A DNA stretch of 64,000 nucleotides from CAIWHR01 sp963830485 (GCA_963830485.1 CAWHNE010000017.1:98239-162238); one strand, 5' to 3'. Positions 7,367-16,212 are shown, counted from the stretch's first letter. Notes: generated by a model from the letters alone, not told the origin. Made by a program: numbers and translations.

Positions 7367-9187
7367 TTACGTCCTGCGAAAGCGGTAGATCGCGAGCTCT
7401 CCGCGCAAGTTCGGCAGAACGGACACCGGCCGGCCAGCGGCGAGGACCACGCGGTTCTCGACGACGCACGCGCGCTCGGCCAGGAACGCGTCGAAGTCGG
7501 CCACGGTGCAGAGGTGGATGTTCGGCGTGTCGTACCATTGATAGGGCAACGACGGCGACACCGGCATCCGGCCCCGCAGGATCTGCCAGCGGTGCGACCA
7601 GTGGCCGAAGTTCGGGAACGTGACGATCGCGTCGCGCCCCACGCGCAGCATCTCGACGACAAGGTCTTCGGTGTGGCGCATCGCCTGCAGCGTCTGCGAC
7701 AGGATCACGCAGTCGAACGAGTGGTCGTCGAAGCCCGCGAGGCCGGACTCGAGGTCGCTCTGCAGCACGTTGATCCCGCTCGCGATGCTCGCGTGGACGC
7801 CCGCGGGGTCGATCTCGATGCCGTAGCCCTTCACGCCGCGCTCGCGCGCAAGGTAGGCGAGCAGGCTGCCGTCGCCGCAGCCCAGATCCAGAACGCGCGC
7901 GCCGCGCGCGATCCACGAGGCGATCGTCGCGAAGTCCGTACGCCCGGCGGCCGCGGCCGCGGAGGGAACATAAGTCGGGGTCAGACCCGGGTCAGACCCC
8001 AATCTCGGGGTCTGACCCGGGTCTGACCCCACACGCTCGAAGTACGCGCGCACCACCGCCATGTACTGCGGGTCGTCCAGCAGGAACGCGTCGTGCCCAT
8101 GCGGCGCGGCGATCTCCACGTACGACACGTCGCGGTGGTTGTCGACCAGCGCTTTCACGATCTCGCGCGAGCGCGACGGCGCGAAGCGCCAGTCGGTCGT
8201 GAACGCGATGACGAGGAACCGGCACGAAGCCGGCGCGAGCGCCTGCGCGAGGCTGCCGCCGGCGGTCTGCGCCGGATCGAAATAGTCGAGTGCCTTGGTG
8301 ATCCGCAGGTACGTGTTCGCGTCGAAGTATTCGGCGAACTTCTCGCCCTGGTGGCGCAGGTACGACTCGATCTGGAATTCGGGCGCGAACGAGAACTTCT
8401 TGCCCTCGCGGAGCCCGCGGCCGAATCTCTCCTCCATCTGCTCGTCGGAGAGGTACGTGATGTGGCCGACCATCCGCGCGACGCGCAGGCCCCGGCGCGG
8501 CTTCGTCCCGTGCGCGTCGAAGTGGCCGCCGTGGAAGTCGGGATCGGTGAGGATCGCCTGCCGCGCGACTTCGTTGAATGCGATGTTCTGCGCGGACAGG
8601 TTCGGCGCGGCGGCGATGACGAGCGCGTGGCGGATGCGCTCTGGATAGCGGATGCCCCAGTCGAGCGCCTGCATGCCGCCCAGGCTCCCGCCCATCACCG
8701 CGGCCCACTGCCGGATGCCGAGGTGATCGGCGAGCCGCGCCTGCGCATCGACCCAGTCCTCGACCGTGACGAGCGGAAAGTCCGCGCCCCAAGGCTCGCC
8801 CGTCGCCGGATTCGGCGTGAGCGGTCCCGAGGAGCCGAAGCAGCTGCCGAGGTTGTTGACGCCGACGACGAAGAAGCGATCGGTGTCGAGCGGCTTGCCC
8901 GGACCGATCATGTTGTCCCACCAGCCGACGTTGTCCGGCTCCCCTTCGTAGCAGCCGGCGACGTGATGCGATGCGTTCAACGCGTGGCAGATCAGCACCG
9001 CGTTCGAGCGCTCGGCGTTCAATGCGCCGTAGGTCTCGTAGGCGAGCTCGAATCCCGGCAGCGACGCCCCACACGCAAGCGGCAGCGGCGTGTCGAATCG
9101 GGCGCGCTTCGCGACGACGACCCCGACCGATGCGCCAGTGGCAGGGGACGCGCCGGAGCCTCCGGTGGTGGCGGCGAACGAGGGCAT
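7367..9187 (-). CDS. metX-metW: MetX-MetW fusion: homoserine O-acyltransferase joined to methionine biosynthesis protein MetW
   Basis: This is one open 606-residue frame. Residues about 28-385 are MetX, an alpha/beta-hydrolase-fold homoserine O-acetyl/succinyltransferase, with nucleophile Ser168 in GGSLGGMQ, Asp332 in TTDWRFAP and His365 in HGHDAFLL. Residues about 415-606 are MetW, a class I methyltransferase fold with VLDLGCGDGSLL. These are normally two adjacent or overlapping genes, and MetW is reported to be needed for activity of the MetX type that uses succinyl-CoA. The linker, residues 386-404 (GSDPGQTP and GSDPGLTP), is encoded entirely by a 54-base palindromic repeat. A SAM-II-like leader lies upstream. 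Because single-base insertions are common in this window, an artefactual joining of two frames must be excluded. Confidence 0.9.
   Translation of the reverse strand: MPSFAATTGGSGASPATGASVGVVVAKRARFDTPLPLACGASLPGFELAYETYGALNAERSNAVLICHALNASHHVAGCYEGEPDNVGWWDNMIGPGKPLDTDRFFVVGVNNLGSCFGSSGPLTPNPATGEPWGADFPLVTVEDWVDAQARLADHLGIRQWAAVMGGSLGGMQALDWGIRYPERIRHALVIAAAPNLSAQNIAFNEVARQAILTDPDFHGGHFDAHGTKPRRGLRVARMVGHITYLSDEQMEERFGRGLREGKKFSFAPEFQIESYLRHQGEKFAEYFDANTYLRITKALDYFDPAQTAGGSLAQALAPASCRFLVIAFTTDWRFAPSRSREIVKALVDNHRDVSYVEIAAPHGHDAFLLDDPQYMAVVRAYFERVGSDPGQTPRLGSDPGLTPTYVPSAAAAAGRTDFATIASWIARGARVLDLGCGDGSLLAYLARERGVKGYGIEIDPAGVHASIASGINVLQSDLESGLAGFDDHSFDCVILSQTLQAMRHTEDLVVEMLRVGRDAIVTFPNFGHWSHRWQILRGRMPVSPSLPYQWYDTPNIHLCTVADFDAFLAERACVVENRVVLAAGRPVSVLPNLRGELAIYRFRRT
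7977..8030. repeat. Perfect 24-bp inverted repeat inside the metX-metW reading frame
   Basis: Two 24-base arms (7977-8000 and 8007-8030) are exact reverse complements separated by AATCTC. Each arm is itself a double unit of GGGTCAGACCC / GGGTCTGACCC. The 54 bases are in frame and encode the linker of the fusion protein. A diverged copy of one arm lies upstream of glmU at 53315-53338, and an 11-base core (AGGTCAGACCT) lies at 61198-61208. This behaves like a REP-type dispersed palindrome. Confidence 0.9.
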
Positions 9188-9216
9188 CGGGAAGGCGGCG
9201 TCGTGGCGCGATCAAC

Positions 9217-9247
9217 AAAAAACCCGACCAGCTTCGCTAATCGGGTT
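9217..9247 (-). terminator. Intrinsic terminator in the metX leader
   Basis: On the minus strand AACCCGA and TCGGGTT form a 7-bp stem followed by a run of six T. It sits between the SAM-II-like aptamer and the metX start at 9187, about 30 bases before the ATG. This placement suggests attenuation: SAM binding would favour termination before metX is transcribed. It is also strong enough to be a constitutive partial terminator. Confidence 0.75.
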
Positions 9248-9271
9248 GGGTGCGGAAGTTCCGCGTGCCGC

Positions 9272-9352
9272 TCCGCTTTAGCCGTATTTGTCGCGTACAT
9301 CCCGTACACCGGGATCCGCTCGCGCCCGCAAGCTGGCTCAAATCGGCGCTGA
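9272..9352 (-). promoter_or_regulatory. SAM-II (SAM-alpha) riboswitch-like aptamer upstream of metX
   Basis: The minus strand contains the conserved pieces of the SAM-II aptamer in order: a P1 arm GCGCC, GATTTG, GCTTGC, the P1 partner GGCGC, then after a spacer CAAATACGGCTAAA with the invariant GCTAAA. P1 pairs perfectly. The spacer, normally short, carries an extra hairpin (ATCCCG / CGGGAT, plus-strand about 9300-9316). SAM-II elements are known in front of metA/metX genes in proteobacteria, so position and sequence agree. I cannot fold it here or score it against the family model. Confidence 0.72.
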
Positions 9353-9532
9353 CGCGAAGTCTAGACCGTCCGGGCGCGTTTGCCTACGGCAGCGGCTTGG
9401 GGAGCCGGAGGTCGCGCTTCCCGAGCCTGCCCAATGGCTTGCCGTCTCCATGACAATGGAATAACCTATGACGTCGGAATAGTGCCGCCTGTCATGGGCG
9501 AAGCGGTGGCTCTTCGCTCGATGGAGATCCGG

Positions 9533-11089
9533 ATGGGACGAATTGTCGCGGGAATCGTCTTCGCGCTGGCGTTGGCCGCCGTCGGCGCGTGGTCGCCGGA
9601 GGCATCGGCGGAGCAGGCATGCACGACGCCGGTCGCCAATCCCGCCAATCTCGGGTGCGGCGACGCCTACCGGGGGATGGTGCTCTACGGTCAGGTGCCC
9701 GCCCCCGGGATTCCGTACACCTGGTCGTGCAACCAGTGTCACAGCGCGAATCCCCTCACGGACACGCTCGACAAGCCTGCGCCCCCGCCGTCGCTGATCC
9801 GCGCCGCGCCGCGCGATCCCGGCTACATCCAGTTCATGATGTACAAGCAGCCCGAGGCCGCACCGATCATGTTCGCGATGGAGGCCTGCTGCATCGCCGA
9901 CCGGCTACCCAACAACGTCATGGGGGACCTCGGCGATATTGCCGAGTTCCTCTACACGTGCAAGATCGGAATTGCGCCGTGCGTGACCGGCGGTGGCGGT
10001 GGAGGCGGCGGGCTCGCAGGGCGAGCTGCAGGGCTCCGGGACGATGAATTTCGGCAGCCAGCCGGTCGGCTCGACGAGCGCTCCACTCACACTGACCCTG
10101 TCGAACATCGGCGCGGGCACCGTCAACGTCGCGTCGGTCACGAGCGACAACGCGGCGGAATTCGCGATCACGGCCAACACGTGCACGTCGCTCACGCAGG
10201 CGACGTCGTGCACCGTGAAGGTGACGTTCCATCCGTCGGCGACGGGCGCACGCAGCGGCGGGATCATCGTGACGAGCAACGGACTCTACAGCCCGCAGAA
10301 GTTCACGTTCACGGGCACCGGCACCGCTGCGAATCACACGGGCATCTGGTGGAACGCGAGCGAATCCGGATGGGGCGTCAACTTCCAGCACGACGGCAAC
10401 AAGATCTTCGCGACGTGGTTCATCTACGACGGCGCTGGCAAGCCGTGGTGGATCGTGATGACGGCGGACCCGGACGGAAACGACACGTTCACCGGCACCC
10501 TCTGGAAGACGACGGGCTCGGGCTACGGCGCGGCCAGCTTCACCGCGGGCACCGCGATCCCGGCCGGAACCGGGACGATCACGTTCGCCGATGCGAACAA
10601 TGCGACGCTCACGTACAACGTGACCGGAATGGGCGCGGTGACGAAGTCGATCACGCCGCAGCCGTTCGGAACGCAGCCTACGTGCACGTACAGCGCCGCG
10701 GCGAACCTTGCGGGCGCCACGAACTACCAGGGTCTCTGGTGGAATGCCGACGAGTCCGGCTGGGGCATCAACTTCGCCCACCACGACAACACGATCTTCG
10801 CCACCTGGTTCACGTTCGACGTCGACACCTCGCCGCGTGGCTCGTCTCGATCATGAACAAGGGCACCGGCGAGACCTTCACCGGCAAGCTCTTGCGCGAT
10901 GACGGCCACGCCGTTCGGCGCCGTACCGTTTGTCGCCAACCCGGCGGTCGAGGCGGGCAACGCCACGCTGACATTCGCCAACGGCAACAGCGCCGACGTT
11001 CTCCTACACGCATCGGCGCGGTCTCGAAGACGAAGCAGCTCACGCGCCAGCCGCTCGGCGCGCCGACCGCCGGCACGGTCTGCAACTAA
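9533..11089 (+). CDS. Exported cytochrome-like protein with choice-of-anchor-D-like domain and two WW(N)xxxSGWG repeats (frameshifted as given)
   Basis: ATG 9533 has a GGAG ribosome site and is followed by a signal peptide (residues 1-26). One haem-type CNQCH motif lies at residues 66-70 in a small domain with further Cys residues. After a poly-Gly stretch the sequence changes frame near 10000 into an Ig-like choice-of-anchor D (ASPM/HYDIN-like) segment (MNFGSQPVGSTSAPLTLTL). Two copies of an about 100-residue repeat follow, opening GIWWNASESGWGVNF and GLWWNADESGWGINF, each with a later ATWF motif. Further frame changes occur near 10835, 10905 and 10995, and the product ends QPLGAPTAGTVCN. 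The same repeat type is in the product at 48281-49945. Function is unknown; it is probably periplasmic or at the surface. Confidence 0.72.
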   Translation: MGRIVAGIVFALALAAVGAWSPEASAEQACTTPVANPANLGCGDAYRGMVLYGQVPAPGIPYTWSCNQCHSANPLTDTLDKPAPPPSLIRAAPRDPGYIQFMMYKQPEAAPIMFAMEACCIADRLPNNVMGDLGDIAEFLYTCKIGIAPCVTGGGGGGGGLAGRAAGLRDDEFRQPAGRLDERSTHTDPVEHRRGHRQRRVGHERQRGGIRDHGQHVHVAHAGDVVHREGDVPSVGDGRTQRRDHRDEQRTLQPAEVHVHGHRHRCESHGHLVERERIRMGRQLPARRQQDLRDVVHLRRRWQAVVDRDDGGPGRKRHVHRHPLEDDGLGLRRGQLHRGHRDPGRNRDDHVRRCEQCDAHVQRDRNGRGDEVDHAAAVRNAAYVHVQRRGEPCGRHELPGSLVECRRVRLGHQLRPPRQHDLRHLVHVRRRHLAAWLVSIMNKGTGETFTGKLLRDDGHAVRRRTVCRQPGGRGGQRHADIRQRQQRRRSPTRIGAVSKTKQLTRQPLGAPTAGTVCN

Positions 11090-11098
11090 TCGATTGTC

Positions 11099-11173
11099 GT
11101 CCCCGCGCACGCGGGGACCCGGTGTCGTTGCGAACAAGAGTCACTGGATCCCCGCCTCCGCGCGGATGAAGGC
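11099..11173. repeat. REP-like palindromic repeat between convergent genes
   Basis: A palindrome GTCCCCGCG-CACGCGGGGAC (11099-11118) is followed after a short spacer by a second, imperfect CCCCGC-type hairpin containing CACTGGATCC. The same two-hairpin layout recurs at 34081-34158. It lies between the convergent genes ending at 11089 and 11175 and may end transcription from both sides. Confidence 0.75.
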
Positions 11174-11174
11174 A

Positions 11175-12083
11175 TCAGATGCGCGGGGTAGCCGCCGGCC
11201 CGCGCAGCGTGCCGTCCGGCGCGACGGCGATGTACGAGTAGCCCTGCGCGGCGAGGAACGCCTCGCCTTCCGCTTCGAGCAGCATCGCGATCGTCGCGCA
11301 GCTCCCCGCGACGACCGCGAGCGGCGCGACCACGCTCACCGACTGCCAGTGCGCGACCGGCATCCCGGTGCGCGGATTCAGGATGTGGCAGTAGCGGCGG
11401 CCGTCGAGCTCGAAGTAGCGCTCGTAGTCGCCGCTCGTCGCGACCGCGCCGTCGGCGAGATCGACGTAGGCGATCGCCTTCCCGTCCACGCGCGGATGAC
11501 GGATGCCGACGCGCCACGGCGTGCCGTCGGGCTGCGCGCCGATCGCGCGCACGTCGCCGCCGAGGTTCACCAGGCCGTGCGCGACCCCGTGCTCGACGCA
11601 GATCGTCGCGATGCGGTCGGCCGCGTATTCCTTGCCGATGCCGCCGAAGTCGATCTCCATGCCGGCGCGCGGCAGCCGGATCGTGCGCTCGTCCCACTCG
11701 ACTTCGCCCCAGCCGACCAGCGCCATCGCCGCCGCGAGCGTCGCCGCATCGGGGAGCGCGGGCGGACGCCGGCGGAAATCCCAGGCGCGGCGCAGGACGC
11801 CGGACGTGATGTCGAAGCGGCCGCCGCTCTGTGCGTGGCAGCGGTCTGCGTAGGCAGCGAGCGCCGCGGTCTCGGCATCGATCTCCACCGCGCAGCCGCC
11901 GGCGGCGCGGTTGATGCGCGTGACGACGCTGTCGTCGCGGTAGCGCGAGTACTTGGCCTCGATGCGCAGGACGTCGGCGACCGCCGCGTCGGCAGCACGG
12001 CGCGCGCGCGCCGGATCGGCAGCGTCGAGCTGAAGCTCGTTGTCCGACGCCATCGCGCGAAACGGAATGCGCACGAGCGCCAT
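11175..12083 (-). CDS. apbE: ApbE-type FAD:protein FMN transferase
   Basis: This 302-residue protein starts MALVRIPFRAMASDNELQL at ATG 12083. ApbE attaches FMN from FAD covalently to a Thr/Ser of exported flavoproteins. Family motifs are visible: IDFGGIGKEYAADR near residue 145, LVNLGGDVRAIG, TSGDYERYFELDG and ILNPRTGMPVAHW. No clear N-terminal lipoprotein signal is present, unlike many ApbE proteins, so it may be cytoplasmic-facing or use a non-standard signal. It is the last gene of a TlpA / DUF4266 / DUF3570 / ApbE operon, starting 35 bases past the DUF3570 stop. Its likely substrate is in that operon. A larger in-frame ORF to 13130 joins it artificially to part of the DUF3570 gene. Confidence 0.92.
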   Translation of the reverse strand: MALVRIPFRAMASDNELQLDAADPARARRAADAAVADVLRIEAKYSRYRDDSVVTRINRAAGGCAVEIDAETAALAAYADRCHAQSGGRFDITSGVLRRAWDFRRRPPALPDAATLAAAMALVGWGEVEWDERTIRLPRAGMEIDFGGIGKEYAADRIATICVEHGVAHGLVNLGGDVRAIGAQPDGTPWRVGIRHPRVDGKAIAYVDLADGAVATSGDYERYFELDGRRYCHILNPRTGMPVAHWQSVSVVAPLAVVAGSCATIAMLLEAEGEAFLAAQGYSYIAVAPDGTLRGPAATPRI

Positions 12084-12118
12084 CGCCGCAGGATACGCCG
12101 ACCGCAGCCCGCGACCCG

Positions 12119-13257
12119 TCAGAACGTCTTCGTCAGGCCGAAGATGATCCAGCGGGCCGAGAACGGCAGCAGGCCCGGGCTGCCGCCGCCGATACGCCAG
12201 TTCGCCTGCTGCCGGTAGAAGTCGACGCGGAGATCGGCGCTCCAGCCGTCCGCGAGCACCTTGCCGACGTCGAAGCCGAGCGTGAACGCGCCGAACGCGG
12301 AGAGCCGCGTGTCCATCGTGTAGGGCTGCCCGAACTGGAAGCCCGATCCCGCCGGCGGATCGTGGTAGAACGACGCCGCACTCTGCGTGTAGTAGCGCAG
12401 CGCGGGCGTTACGCGTCCACTCGCGCGGCAGCGCCTGCACCCACGCGGCGGTGATCGTGTTCGAATTGCCGCCGAACGAATCGTGCAGGTAGCGGTACGA
12501 CAGCCTGAGCGCGCCGTCCTGCTCGGCGAAGTACTGGTTGTAGCGCGTGAGCCACGCGAGGATGCGCCGCTCGGACGGCCGCGTGTCGAGCAGCTTGTAC
12601 GGGTCGTTGTAGTAGCCGTGGCCGTACGAGTACGTCAGGTTCGACTGGACGATCTGCGTGGGCGAGAGCGCCTGCGTGATCCCGACCAGGTATTCGAGGG
12701 TGTTGCGCGGCGCGTTGCGACACGGCACCGTTGGTCGGATTGATGCGGTCGTTCGCGCCGGCGATCGACGACCGCGTACGTGCGGTTGCGGTCGGCCGAG
12801 TAGAAGCGGAAGTCGACCGACCCGCCGCGCGAGAGGTAGTCGCGCTCGGACGACACGACGCCGGCCGACGCCGACCGCCCAGTCGCCGAAGTACTTCGTC
12901 ACCTTCGCGTCGCCGGCGGTCCGGTAGTCGGTGACGCCCAGGCCCGACGCGCCCGACAGCGTGTTGAAGTACAGCGGCGAGGCGCCCGACATCGCGTCGT
13001 AGACGAGCGAGCCTTCGAACTCCGTCGTGTCGTTGACGGGGATGAGCGTGTAGAGCGACGGGCTGCGCACCGTCATCCGGCTCGCGCCGGGCTGCCAGTC
13101 GCGGTAGTCGAGGTACTTGAGCTCGAGCACGCCGTGATCGGCGACCGCCTGCGCCGCCGCGCCCGACAGGCAGCATGCCGGGCAGCGCGAGCGCCGCGGC
13201 GACGAGCGCCGCGAGCCGCGGACCCCGGCGATCCCGCGCCGTCAGTTGCAGCCACAC
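12119..13257 (-). CDS. DUF3570 outer-membrane-type protein (several frameshifts)
   Basis: Reading through about five single-base frame changes (near 13160, 12870, 12765, 12715 and 12412) restores a protein of about 375 residues. It has a signal peptide, then DHGVLELKYLDYRDWQPG, and alternating aromatic/polar strands such as SVDFRFYSADRNRTY, LSYRYLHDSFGGNSNTIT and ADLRVDFYRQQANWR, and it ends in the terminal Phe typical of outer-membrane barrels (WIIFGLTKTF). Residues coded at 12978-12998 read DAMSGASP, matching the Dxx(S/T)GA(S/T) flavinylation motif. The start is uncertain; GTG 13257, overlapping the DUF4266 stop, fits best. DUF3570 has no established function. Confidence 0.78.
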
Positions 13258-13468
13258 CCGCCCCCGCCGACGCCGTAGCCGCCGGTCGCCGCCTCCTTGC
13301 TCGCGTAGATGTGCTCCTGGATCTTCAGTCTCCAGCTTGTCGGGGTCGATCTGCATCGAGGACTTCGCGAGATCGCCGCGCTCCCAGGGCTTCGGCGGTT
13401 CCATCGTCGCGCAGCCGACGGCGGCGAGCGGCCGCGAGCAGGACGAGAAGTCGTGACAACGAGCGCAT
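13242..13468 (-). CDS. DUF4266 small lipoprotein (frameshifted)
   Basis: This small protein starts MRSLSRLLVLLAA (ATG 13468) and, after one extra base near 13430, reads AVGCATMEPPKPWERGDL with a lipobox Cys. It then has the family core KPWERGDLAKSSMQIDPDKLE. A second extra base near 13330 leads into EHIYASKEAATGGYGV and the Gly/Cys tail ending GGGGCGCN. Corrected length is about 75 residues. DUF4266 proteins sit beside DUF3570 and thioredoxin-like genes in other proteobacteria. The Cys-Gly-Cys end suggests metal binding or a disulfide, possibly handled by the TlpA-like protein next door; this is inference. Confidence 0.75.
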
Positions 13469-13499
13469 CGGAACCTCCGGGAGCAACTGTCGAAATCGA

Positions 13500-14025
13500 T
13501 CAGCGCGGTGCGACGAGCGCGCGGATGCGCGCCTCGAGCTCGGCCTTCTGCTCGTCGCGGAAGCCGTTTTCGACCGCGACGACCTTGCCGCTGGCGTCGA
13601 CCAGGTACGAGCTCGGCATGCCCTTGACCGCATAGGCCTCGGGCGTCCTGCCGGCAGCGTCGTAGACGATGGTGAACGTCGCCGGCGTCTGCTGCAGGAA
13701 GCGTCTCCGCGTCGGGACGCCGCTTGTCGACGTTGACGCCGATGACGGTGAACCCGGCGGCGCCGTACTTCTGCTGCATTTCGTTCATCCAGGGAAACGA
13801 GCGCCGGCACGGGCCGCACCACGACGCCCAGAAATCGACGTAGACGACGCGGCCCTTGAGCTTCTCCAGCGCGACGGACTCGCCCGTCGCGGTCGGCAGC
13901 GCGAACCCGGGTGCCTGCTCACCCACGCCGAGGGCCGCCGCAACGACGGCAAAGCCGGCTGCGGCGAGCGCGACCGTGGCACGCGCGACGACGCATCCGG
14001 CGCCGCGCATCCGCGTCCGCTTCAT
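13500..14025 (-). CDS. TlpA-like periplasmic thioredoxin (frameshifted)
   Basis: ATG 14025 (MKRTRMRGAGCVVAR) gives a good signal peptide; an in-frame ATG at 14052 is also possible. The thioredoxin fold follows with VVYVDFWASWCGPCRRSFPWM, active site CGPC, and VIGVNVDK. One extra base near 13697 shifts the frame; after correction the protein continues FLQQTPATFTIVYDAAG and MPSSYLVDASGKVV to a stop at 13500. The length of about 175 residues fits the TlpA/ResA class. It opens the DUF4266 / DUF3570 / ApbE operon and probably keeps Cys residues of its partners reduced in the periplasm. Confidence 0.85.
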
Positions 14026-14187
14026 CCCGTCGTGCGTCGATCCGAGATCCATTGCGGTCTGCCGTCTGCCTGACCCAAGGGTAAACCGGCGCCGATGGCG
14101 GAAATTCCCCGGCCTCGCGCGGCGCCGCGATTATGCCATTGTCATCACAGGCGGGAAAGCGGCGGCGCGGTAGCGCAGGCGTTCCGC

Positions 14188-15929
14188 TCAGGCGTTGAGC
14201 CGGTCGAGCATCGCGACGAGGCGCACCGGGTCGTCGGTGCGGCGTATCCGCTCGACGTGCGCTCGCGCCTGCGCGACGTCGGTAGTCAGCACGCGCTGCT
14301 TGACGGCGAGCAGGTGCGCCGGGTGCATCGACAGGTTGGTGAGCCCCAGGCCGAGCAGGAGCCGCGTCGACTGCACCTCGCCCGCCATCTCGCCGCAGAC
14401 CGCGATCGGCACGTTCGCCTTGTTGGCCGCGGCGATCGCCATCGCCGATCAGCTTCAGCACCGCCGGATGCATCGGGTCGTAGAGGTGCGACACCGTGTC
14501 GTCGGCGCGGTCGACCGCGAGCGTGTACTGGATCAGGTCGTTGGTGCCGATCGACAGGAAGTCGAGCCGCTTCAGGAACGCCGAGATCGCGAGCACCGCG
14601 GCCGGGATCTCGATCATCCCGCCGATCGGCACGCCGGAGTCGAACGGCACGCCCTGCTCGCGCAGCGTCTCCTTCGCCTGCGCGATCATCGCGAGCGTCT
14701 GGTCGATCTCGCCCACCGAGGCGAGCATCGGGATCAGGATCTTCACCGTTGCCGTAGTGCGACGCGCGCAGGATCGCGCGGAGCTGCGTGAGGAAGAGCC
14801 GCGGCTCGGCCAGGCAGAAGCGGACCGCGCGCAGGCCGAGCGCGGGATTCGGGGCGACGCGCGCGAGCCCGTCGAGCCCGGCCGCCTGCTTGTCCGCGCC
14901 CAGGTCGAACGTGCGGATCGTCACCGGCTTGCCGCGCATGCCCTCGGCGACGCTGCGGTACGCCTCGAACTGCTCGTCCTCGGACGGCAGGCCCTCGCGA
15001 TTGAGGAACAGGAACTCGGAGCGGAAGAGGCCGACGCCGGTCGCGCCGTTCTCGAGCGTCTGCGGCAGGTCGCCCGGCAGCTCGATGTTCGCCTGGAGCT
15101 CGACCTCGACGCCGTCGATCGTCGTCGCGGGCTTCGTGACGAGCCGCTTCAACCGCGCCCGCTCGAGCGAGAGCTCGCCCTGCTTCAGCCGGTACTCGGC
15201 CAGCACCGACTTGTCCGGGTTGACGATGACGACGTTGTTCGTGCCGTCGACGATCAGGAGCTCGTTCTCGCGGATCAGCTGCCGCGCGTTGTGCGTCGCG
15301 ACGACCGCGGGCACCGCGAGGCTCCGCGCGACGATCGCCGTGTGCGACGTCGCGCCGCCGACGTCGGTGAGAAACGCCGCGAACCGGTGCTGCTTGAACT
15401 GGATCACGTCGGCCGGCGAGAGGTCGTGCGCGACCAGGATCGTGTGCTGCTCGGCGCCCGCCGGCGCGACGGCCCCCGGCTTGCCCAGCAGGCGCTTCAG
15501 GATCCGCTCGACGACCTGCACGACGTCGGCCTTGCGCTCGCGCAGATACGGGTCGTCGATCGCTGTCGAACTGCTCGACCAGCACGTTCATCTGCTGCAC
15601 GAGCGCCCACTCGGCGTTGCACCGCTGCTCGGCGATGATCCGTCGCGGCGTCTCCGACAAGCGTCGGATCCGTGAGGATCATCCAGTGGACGTCGAGGAA
15701 CGCGCCGAACTCGGCCGGCGCGTCGCCGCTCGTCATCGCGCCGTGCAGGCCTTCGAGCTCGCGCTGCACCTCGCGCACCGCGTTGTCCGAAGCGCGCGAT
15801 CTCCGCGTCGACATCGCCCGCGGCGATCGCGTAGTGGGCGACCTCGAGCGTCGCGTGCGAGACGAGCTGCGCGCGGCCGATCGCGATGCCGCCCGAGACG
15901 CCGACGCCGTGCAGCGCGAAGCTCGTCAT
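14188..15929 (-). CDS. ptsI: Phosphoenolpyruvate-protein phosphotransferase, PTS Enzyme I (five frameshifts)
   Basis: The protein begins MTSFALHGVGVSGGIAIGRAQ at 15929 and ends VRLVAMLDRLNA at 14188. EI takes phosphate from PEP onto its active His and passes it to HPr. The phospho-His loop DVGGATSHTAIVARSLAVP, the PEP-binding GVGLFRSEFLFL, and the C-terminal IPAAVLAISAFLKRLDFLSIGTNDL and VAVCGEMAG-type segments are all present. Five frame breaks (near 15789, 15655, 15562, 14747 and 14447) are each repaired by removing one base, which restores an EI of normal length (about 575). I therefore regard the gene as intact. No sugar-specific EIIBC permease is nearby, which points to a regulatory PTS. 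Confidence 0.9.
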
Positions 15930-15960
15930 CGCGCGGCGTTCCCGGTGGCCGGACGCCGGC

Positions 15961-16212
15961 CTACCCGCGAACGAGCTCCGCCACGGCGGTGATCGCCTCC
16001 ACCTCGTCCGGCCCCTCGACCTCGAGCCGCACCGATGTGCCGACCGCGGCCGCGAGCATCAGCACCGCGACGATGCTGCGCGCGCTCGCCCGCCGTCCCC
16101 GGCACACGAGCGCGATGTTGCAGCGAAAGCCCGAGGCGAGTCTGACGATGCGCGCCGCCACGCGCGCGTGCAGCCCGAACGGGTGGCGCACTTGCACTTC
16201 GCAGGTCTGCAT
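15961..16212 (-). CDS. Second HPr-like phosphocarrier
   Basis: This 83-residue HPr-fold protein starts MQTCEVQVRHPFGLHARVA at ATG 16212. The phosphorylatable His of the GLHAR motif is conserved, and a Ser is present in the ARSIVAVLMLAA helix that corresponds to the Ser46 region. It lies between ptsI and the first HPr gene, so it is a tandem paralogue. Compared with that HPr it is more hydrophobic and has two Cys residues. It could be a dedicated carrier for a separate EIIA branch (an NPr-like role) or a duplicate with partial overlap. An upstream in-frame extension to 16275 has no support. Confidence 0.85.
   Translation of the reverse strand: MQTCEVQVRHPFGLHARVAARIVRLASGFRCNIALVCRGRRASARSIVAVLMLAAAVGTSVRLEVEGPDEVEAITAVAELVRG

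Noticed and set aside
9990..15815. Programmed ribosomal frameshifting
   Set aside because: Breaks lack slippery sequences and occur in many unrelated genes of both strands.
14188..15929. ptsI as a pseudogene
   Set aside because: All five breaks are repaired by one extra base each, and every motif of Enzyme I remains; sequence error is a simpler explanation.
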